A stretch of 64,000 bases of DNA from Echinococcus granulosus (lineage: Eukaryota; Platyhelminthes; Cestoda; Cyclophyllidea; Taeniidae): the NCBI RefSeq assembly GCF_000524195.1, contig NW_020170393.1:424183-488182 (forward strand), read 5' to 3'. Made by a program: the position numbers and the translations under genes. The stretch's first letter is position 1; each line of letters begins with the position of its first letter. The notes under the pieces are model-generated. The model searched no databases and was not told where the DNA came from. It saw only the letters and a list, made by a program, of their open reading frames with translations. Below, piece by piece: positions 56,785 through 64,000 of the stretch.

Positions 56785-58691
56785 TCATGTTGTAATGTTT
56801 AAGACTATTTGAAGGGATTTATAGTAAAATGAAGTAATGTCGCCTAAAATAACTCGTACTCTCTTTAATCTGATTAAATTCATCCAAGAGAACCTCTTAA
56901 GCTTTATCAATAGCGCCCTTAGACTACTTTGTCCAGTAAAGTGACTTCAGAGCTTTGTTGATGAGCTTACGTCCAATTAAAACCTTTAAAATTTCCACAC
57001 ATGGGCATGGACGCATCATCTCATTCTGCTGCTATACCATGTTAGGTGCAAAGCAATTTGTTAACCTCTCCACAAAGATACTAGTACGTTTAATAATTGG
57101 GGAACTGTGTCGCATTATGGCATTGGATACCTCCACTTACACATGAACGGGTGCTTGGTGCGTTTCCCTGGTCCTCCAAAATATCAGGTGTCACTGAGTT
57201 GAGAGCGTGCGTACAATTCTGGAATATCCGAATTTCTATTTCGAGAAGGTTGGAGAGAGACCTTAATGCTGATAGCCCTAGTCAAGCTAATGCTATGGAT
57301 AAGTAAGTAGACTAGCTTCAGAGATGAATTGCAGTTCGTTTAGCGAAGTCAGAGAAGGCGTGAATCCTGTCAGATAGTCTTTCGTGCCTGTATGACACTA
57401 TTCTCGAGACATTTCGAATGAATTAACTTTTTAAGGAGCTTTTGGCAGTGCAACTTATAGTAGCAGATCTGTTTATGACCAGCTATTCAATCCTCACTAC
57501 AACAGCATGCAGTTCTGTCCATATTGTTCGGAGTCGTCCTTTCCAGTCCTCCTGTGCTTCTGCAATATGGCTACCTTCAGACTCTCATACTACATAGCGG
57601 CTAAGGGTAACTTCATTACCATAACATCATTGGGACACCGATCTGGACCACCGGTAGTGAAGTAGTTTAGTGCCAAATCGTGAAAGCACAATTTATTACC
57701 AGGAAAGTGTGCGTGTAAATCTTATTTCCTTGCATCTGTCACTCCTGTGTGTTCTCAGTTGCTATCGTGCTCCCTTAGTGGAGTTGCCAAGGTGGCGGAA
57801 GTGTTGTTACTAGACCCTGTAATGAAATGTAAAGGGAACACCCCCCTTTACCTGGTAACCTCCCGCTTGGTGTGCGTGCGTGCGTGCGCGTCTGTGGAGG
57901 GGAGAGCAGGCAAGAGGTGCCAGAGCTAGCACCAGGAGCAGCAGCAGTAGCAGCCAGACGATTTTTTTGCAAGTACTTCCCTAGTCTGAATAAGGGACGT
58001 CTCGGTTGGCACCTGCTACTAGCCCCGTCAGAGGACTACGTCATGCGAAATTCTATACCACCCAACTATCACTCCTTACTCATTACTAAGTACGTCACGC
58101 CTTTTTTTGCAACCGAGGTGGAAAAAAGCAAACCCAATTTACAGCATTGTCTCCGAATTGCAACAAAGAATCTGTTTTTTATGCGAAGAATTAACTTATG
58201 GGAAAACATTTCCCAAATTTGACAACTGAACACTTTACCAATCAGTATCGGTAATCGATACCGGTGAGCGTGGTAAAAATTGATGAGCAGATGACATGTG
58301 TGGGCATTCAGAAGGGATACGTAAGGTTCTGGCATAAGATTGAGAGGCTTCATTCCACCAACAACAAAAGCAAAACCAAATTGGAAATTTGGAGTCTGGG
58401 ATGCACCCATGTAGGACCTTATGAAGTGGCACGGAAAGGTCATGCGAGCGCTTCGAAAGAAATGCCAATTTTTAAGGGAATTTTGGGTTGACTGATTCTT
58501 GGTGTGTGGTCCGATCCCCGTGGTGCATCAGGCTAACCTGCCCATTTGTCCCTCTAAGTGCCACCACATCACCATTATTGATGTCTATGCAAAGCAGAGG
58601 GATGGGGAAGGATGAACAAGGATTAATATACAAATTTGGCCGTTAAATATTATTGTTATACATTATTTAGTTTGATGATAAAATACCTCAC
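56785..58691. other. Stretch without a supported gene
   Basis: Mixed AT-rich DNA, with a GCGTGCGTGCG-type tract near 57877. Short open frames occur on both strands without splice structure or recognisable motifs. Confidence 0.4.
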
Positions 58692-59381
58692 CATCACTCT
58701 CCGTAGAGTAGCCGAATCTTTCCACAATTCGCTTCAAAGTCTCATCTACTAAAGCTGTTAGGGAAATAAGAATGTGATCGAGTCGTCATTAGAGCCTCAA
58801 AGTGGATTAGCAACACTAAAAGCGTATTTTTGAGAAAGGCGTGACTAATAGAGGCCATGGGGCTGTAAATACATTTGAGGTGTGACCGAAGCTGTCCACA
58901 CGAGAACGCTGTGTATCAGCATCTGTAACTGGAGAAGTAGGCAGCATCGATGGCCGCGTTGTTGGACCTTCTCCCCCTCCTGCCGCCGCTGCCGCCTCTC
59001 CCCTACTCGTCACCGTCTCCGTCTCCCCTTTCTCGCTCTCGAGACAACCTATCATCGCTGTTCGCTTCTCCGATTTCATCCACTCACTCACACGCTCCCT
59101 CGTTCACCCTCTCTTTCGCTGGTTCATTCACTTACATGCTCCTCCATATTTTTTGTTGCACCGGTGTCCTATATCTCATTCTAAAGGTGATGCAACCACC
59201 ACCACCCCCACAAACACGAGTGTATCGTGAAGGGGATGGCTCAATCATGTATAAAAAAAAATAAACGAGTTGTAGATTTCTATCAGTTGAGCGTTTGTAG
59301 TAGGTTAGCATGCTATTACCCACCTGTTGTTGATGGTTAATTCATAGATCTTTGCTGGTCGAGAATGAAGCAGAGGAAATT
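58692..59381 (-). CDS. Short candidate exons, unknown gene
   Basis: Three - strand blocks have convincing splice borders. Block 59381-59324 (acceptor AACATGTAG, donor GTGGGT) reads FPLLHSRPAKIYELTINN. Block 59180-59136 (CACCTTTAG, GTAAGT) reads MRYRTPVQQKIWRS and joins the first in phase. Block 58754-58692 (TTCCCTAACAG, GTGAGG) reads LVDETLKRIVERFGYSTESD. The second and third blocks do not join in phase, so at least one exon between them is missing, or they belong to different transcripts. An Ala/Gly/Ser-rich frame around 59000 might supply it. No family is recognised and neither end of the gene is found. Confidence 0.33.
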
Positions 59382-60502
59382 CTACATGTTAAACACCAAA
59401 GCCTAAAGGAGAGCTACATGTCCCTGAGAGAACATGCGAAGTTGCGCAGTGAGAAATTAAAATTTTAGCTCTCTGAGATGGAATGCGGTGGGAAGCAGTT
59501 TACTTGGTACCAGACTTTTTCACTCGTGAATAATATTAACCACTAAGCTGTACTTTTATAATAGGGTAAAAGGATGGGGGTCAATGCTCTTTAATGATTG
59601 CTGAAAAAGAAGTCCAAATTACGCTAAGGCGGGGGGGGGTGTCTGCCCATCGAAGCCCACAGAGGTTGAAATGTCAGTTTCGATTATTTAGACTTACCAT
59701 TTTACTCATATTTTTAAACCCTTCTACGCCTTATGGACCCATGAAATGCTGATTATATACTCAGAAATTACTTACTACTTCAGGCAGGTAAATCAAATGT
59801 TAGTTGCTATCACATCGATAGCATTTTAGCACCACTTTCTGAATAGAAAGATGGAAGGGAATGATCGCACTAATGACCACAAACAAGGAAGCTTCGGGGA
59901 ACAGGGGCAAGCAAGAAGGTGGGTTATACAAAAAGATGTGCGTGCCTTACGGGTCTAGATCCATTCTTCGAGACGCAGGACATGCTTTGGATCGCTCGGT
60001 TGATGTGGCCAGAATTACCTATTGTGTGCCACCATTGAGGCCAGCAGCAGGTCTCAGAAATGGGATCTGCTGCTGATCATTTGAAAGGCGGTCAAACTGC
60101 TGTCAGTCACCCTCCTAAGAGAGGATAAAAGGGATAAAGCTCTATGTGAACTCTTGCCATGTGTCATAACTCCTATTAATACATGGCTTTATCAAAATGT
60201 ACTATTCGACAACCAATTCCGTGCAGGCGCAATAGCCTCAATATTTTTTGAGATCACTTGGTAGTTTTTAGTTGGGTTGTATGGCCAATTTTTGTAGTGA
60301 TTTAAATATGGATCATTATGAATAAGAGAAGGAAACAAAATAAAATAGCACACTTTACACATACGGACTTAGGAAAATGTTAAAGCTAGTTGCATTGTAA
60401 ATACATAAATTGTATCGATGATAGTGTACTGTTGACCAGCTTCCAATGCACTGAGTCGAAAGCACTTTTAAAATCCCTCAAAAAGTAACGGATTATTAGC
60501 AT
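59382..60502. other. Upstream flank of the bHLH gene
   Basis: AT-rich intergenic DNA. A more GC-rich patch at 59860-60075 contains an open + strand frame, and on - a short block with a GTAATT donor. Neither can be joined to the exons at 58692-59381 in phase, so no gene is called. Confidence 0.4.
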
Positions 60503-60574
60503 TCTGATTGGCAATCTATCCTATTTAAACCAACCAATCACTACTGTCCTTACTGCGTATTCTAATCTGATTGG
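60503..60574 (+). promoter_or_regulatory. CCAAT-box cluster with TATA-like box
   Basis: Within 135 bp before the bHLH start codon there are three CCAAT boxes: inverted at 60507-60511, direct at 60534-60538 and inverted at 60570-60574, spaced about 30 bp apart. The two inverted ones share the longer word CTGATTGGC. A TATTTAA box lies at 60522-60528 between the first two. Such clusters usually bind NF-Y. The arrangement is seen; its use as the promoter of the bHLH gene is inference. Confidence 0.5.
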
Positions 60575-60637
60575 CTGAAATGGCAAATAAGCGCACTTAT
60601 GCTATAGTGGACATGAGACAAACAGGTTTGGAATCAA

Positions 60638-61649
60638 ATGGATCGGTTCGTGCTAATGCCACCGCCTCCTCCACCATCTCCTCCCCAAAACTCTGAGTAC
60701 CAGCATCAAAAACGTCAGCAACAGACACCTGCGAGACCAGCTAAAAGACGTGGACGAAAGCCTGGCCTTCACAGCAGTGCAATCCAACGCAACGCTGCCA
60801 ATGCACGCGAGCGATCTCGCATGCGAGTGCTCTCGACAGCGTTTATGGAGTTGAAAAGTGTCCTGCCCTGGGTGCCACGGGATACGAAGTTATCAAAGTT
60901 GGATACGCTAAAATTGGCCTCGGGATATATCACCTATCTTAAGCGAATACTTGATGATCCAGAGGCTCAAGACTCCTTGTCTACCGTCTCTCCGCCGTTC
61001 ACCGACAGCGATCCCCTCTTTGGTACTATGATGAAGGGATCAACTTCTAGAATGAAGAATTCACATGAGGAGCAGCTCTTACTGCAGAAGTTGGAGAGAA
61101 AAAAGCCACAAATCCAATACACCTGTGTTGATGCTCAAGTGGTTCAGACATGTGTAAGTCAGTGATAAAATTGAGGCGTAATTGGATGTGCTGGAGTACA
61201 GTTACATCGGAGATAGAATAACACTGATAGCACATCTTTATTTTTTGAGGCGATAAAGATTAGGCTGCCCGTGAGTGAAGGAATGGTACATAATCATCGA
61301 GAAGGGCATGGCGTGGTTACAAGAACTGCCAGCACTTCGACAGGTCACTATCATGCCTCAAATGTAGGATAGTCATCAAGTTGTTACTTACATGTTGTTA
61401 ATAACACTATTTTAACTTCAACAGCCGACATGGTGGACCTGGTACGATGGCTCCATGGGGTATTTCAATGACCCTACCTACGTCCCCCTTGCCGCCTCCG
61501 CAACCATTACCACCACCGACAGCCTCATCGTCTCTTCTTCCTCCGCATCATCATCCTCGCAACCCTGCACCTCCACCATCACCACCTCCTCTCAGCAAAT
61601 CACAAACAGCCTTCCCTCTGTCGTCTTTCAACGTCATTTTTTTCAGTGA
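60638..61649 (+). CDS. Musculin/TCF21-like bHLH transcription factor
   Basis: A tissue-specific class II bHLH factor, expected to bind E-boxes as a heterodimer with an E-protein and to act in mesoderm or muscle development. Exon 1 (60638-61153) ends at a GTAAGT donor. Exon 2 (61425-61649) starts after ACTTCAACAG. Both are phase 0, giving 246 residues. A Pro run (8-13) and a basic stretch (AKRRGRKPG, 35-43) precede the bHLH domain at about 51-105. Its basic region [13 protein letters not shown] contains the E-box-contacting Glu58, and helix 2 reads [20 protein letters not shown]. That block, with LPWVP before it, is characteristic of TCF21/capsulin and musculin. Exon 2 opens with [10 protein letters not shown], perhaps the counterpart of the family's C-terminal NLTWPF motif, then a long Ser/Thr-rich tail. 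The sequence cannot tell TCF21 from musculin, so no symbol is given. Confidence 0.9.
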
Positions 61650-63610
61650 TTTTAAATCCTTCCACTAGCCGAGGTTGATTGCGCCAATCCCCAGGATATT
61701 TAGAGTACTCAATGTGTAATGACACTCTATTGTACTTGTTGCTAAGATTCTCTAAATAAAACGATATTTCAGGCCTGGGTATAAAACATACTAAGGTGTC
61801 CACAAGATTGATGAACAGATGGTGGGGTGACACAGCAGCCTAGCTCTTCCAACAATATCGAGGGTGACCTCTGAGGTGGACATTTAGCGTGTGAGTCATT
61901 TCACTTATTATGAGGAGCTCAAGGTGATAAATTTTACAGAACTAGACACCCGCTTCAGTCTTTAAACGAGCCTGCCCGAAACGATCTAATTGCTTCTATC
62001 TCTAGCTACTGAGGTAGTCAAATGAATAATTTCTTCGAGTTGGTCTTTACCCTACTTTCCAAACAATTTAAGAACATATACTCTTCGGACAATGACTGTA
62101 AGCACCTACCTACCGGGTTAATGATATAGTATACTGGGTGGATCTCTTGCACCAGTGCCTTGTAAAGACGCATCGAAAGGGAGCAACGAATGAATTGACA
62201 GCATGAATTGTCGTCTGATTGCTGATCCGAGGTATTCTTAGTGCTATAAAGCCTGTGCTGACAAAACTTCCTCCTCGATACGCAACTGGTCTTGGTGACA
62301 ACAAGAAGGGCAGAAGTAGCACAAAATATTGTTGCAAAACAAGTAGAATACAGTTCAGGGTATACTGCAAAAGTGGAGGAATTAGGGTCTTTGAGAAATG
62401 CTTTCAAGTGTGCACCCAAGTGAGAAAGAAAGTTCATTTAAATAATGCGGAATTAATTAGGCACGCAGTGAGCTAGGACCAGTAGTGCAAATGCAAATTG
62501 CGCGGTGTTTGACCGCCTGTGTGATTCGAGGTGATGTCACTTCGAGGCTCACGAGGCCTCCCGGGTCTCTCGTCTTGATGTTTCCATGCTGCTACAGTTA
62601 TTCTCTGCATGTGACGCGGCATGACACGACAAGGTGTATAGATGATCGGTGAGACATCGCTTGTGCACGTGTGCGTGGGTGTAGGTGTGCTCTAGGCGTC
62701 AAAACACTCCTCCTCAATTCCCATATATTAAGCCCTAAACAAGTTAAAGAGATTTTTCTAACCTCACCAAATGTCTCCCATTCTGTATGAAACACCTCGG
62801 CATTCTATGGAGGCCACCGATCATCTTAAAATCAACAGACATAAATTTGTTTAGTTCACATCCTACAAGGACATTGGCTTTATCCCAGTGGGAGGAAATT
62901 GCATAAAAGTAAACATTCGAATTCATCTTTCGTGCCCGATCACAACATCAACTCGTACGATTGGCTCAACTTGCAAAAAGGATCATGATGTTGCTGATTT
63001 CATAGCCAGACTAGAGTAGTCGAACACATGCCTGAACTTATGTGAACTTATAAACCATAAATAAAAAACCTTTGCGCATGTCCATTGATGATCTAGTTTT
63101 AGCTAATTACTCACTTTAATCTCTTAATCCTCGAAAAACCATCATGTAGTTATACGGTAGCATGACAACAAAAATGTATTGCCATGTTGCATTCCGAATA
63201 ATTTAAGTTCAGAAATTAAGACGCCCTCCACTCCAGGGAGTACGCGCTTGTGTAAATTAAAATAGATTGCTTAGTGTTGGCCGAACCGTTCGCCTCCATT
63301 GGAAGCTGCCTGAGTGAGTTACCTCGGGCCCGCATACAGCCCACTTCAACAGCGTTATGGTCAGTAGGGCTGTATTTCCTCTATAACAAATGTTATGAAT
63401 TGTCCCAAGCCCACAAAAGCATTTCATAAAAAAATGGAACAGCCCTTTGATGCCATTTCAGGTTCTATTTGTTCAAAAAAATTAAAATTTTTTTTTATTA
63501 CACAATGATCTACTAATTATAGTCTCAAAAAGTGGTAAGTGCATCAACAAAGTACTCACAATGCTGTAACTGCTTCCTTTTTGCAAGAGAAAACTTAGAA
63601 AATTGCCTCG
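61650..63610. other. 3' flank of the bHLH gene and intergenic DNA
   Basis: After the bHLH poly(A) signal the sequence is ordinary AT-rich DNA. At 62018-62476 frames are open on both strands (85 residues on +, up to 139 on -), but no splice structure, start context or motif separates a gene from chance. Confidence 0.4.
61755..61760 (+). terminator. Poly(A) signal of the bHLH gene
   Basis: AATAAA about 105 bp past the stop codon at 61647-61649, the first canonical signal downstream. Confidence 0.6.
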
Positions 63611-63707
63611 ATGGAAGCTAGAGTGTCAAAACACCTTAGTCAGCCACCCGCACAACATGTCATCAAAGTTGGCACGAACGACAAAATGCATTTCAAGACA
63701 CCCAAAG
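63611..63707 (+). CDS. Possible first exon of a gene leaving the window
   Basis: An ATG at 63611 opens 32 codons (MEARVSKHLSQPPAQHVIKV, then TNDKMHFKTPK) that end at a GTAATC donor after CCCAAAG, in phase 1. The composition is protein-like and the donor is fair. No second exon can be confirmed in the remaining 290 bp. No family is recognised, and a chance frame is quite possible. Confidence 0.28.
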
Positions 63708-64000
63708 GTAATCGTGCTTGCGCAATTTTGCAGAAATGTGATTGTCTTGCACAAACTTGTCTGAGTAACCGAGTAGCTGTCTACTTACGTAGTGACTCGT
63801 GACCCCTTGGAGGTCAATCACGCGACCTCCACCTGATTAATGGTCATTCCAACAGCCTTCCCTTGTGCTCCATGCAAGTCCTAACTTTACAGGGAAAAAT
63901 TAAACATGCACATTTACCTCCACTTTGTTTCAATGACAGCTGCGAAAAATAAGCTGTAGGATGCTTTTAACATTCTTTCTAAACATTAACACCTTAAAAT

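Noticed and set aside
62018..62476. 139-codon - strand and 85-codon + strand frames
   Set aside because: Open on both strands at once, no splice or promoter evidence, no family recognised.

Overview
The window is nuclear DNA from a metazoan. Every recognisable gene is split by GT-AG introns of 33 bp to 7.4 kb, the base composition is moderate, and there are poly(A) signals but no bacterial-style operons. The protein families (a DAF-12/HR96-type nuclear receptor, a musculin/TCF21-like bHLH factor, ZFAND4 and COX7C), the very short introns and a family of ~0.85 kb noncoding LTR elements (TRIMs) together suggest a parasitic flatworm, most likely a taeniid tapeworm (Taenia/Echinococcus group). 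That assignment is inference, because no database search was possible. A run of 100 N at 53809-53908 marks an assembly gap.

Layout. 0-10 kb: a weakly supported + strand gene of unknown function (exons near 3481, 5006 and 7642, stop at 8498) converges on a small - strand gene (9981 to 8587) whose intron carries a solo LTR. 10.9-11.7 kb: an almost intact TRIM with two LTRs, a primer-binding site, a polypurine tract and a 5-bp target duplication. 12.1-32.3 kb: a seven-exon nuclear receptor whose exon phases all agree, giving 865 residues with a split DNA-binding domain, a long homopolymer-rich hinge and a ligand-binding domain. 34.3-34.7 kb: a possible small - strand gene. 35-38.8 kb: a cluster of TRIM-related LTRs. 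41.9-42.2 kb: COX7C on the - strand with a 33-bp intron. 43.9-51.2 kb: ZFAND4, complete in seven exons from its ubiquitin-like start to its AN1 zinc finger. 51.6-52.4 kb and 58.7-59.4 kb: two chains of short candidate exons of unknown identity. 55.9-56.8 kb: a third TRIM on the - strand. 60.6-61.6 kb: a two-exon bHLH transcription factor with a CCAAT-box cluster just upstream. 63.6 kb: a possible first exon of a gene leaving the window.

The genes have no evident shared pathway: two are developmental or ligand-dependent transcription factors, one is a ubiquitin-related zinc-finger protein and one is a respiratory-chain subunit. The common theme is genome architecture: large introns rich in UG tracts on the sense strand, tiny introns elsewhere, and repeated insertion of one TRIM family. 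All multi-exon models were built by eye from splice motifs and reading phase and have not been checked against transcripts.
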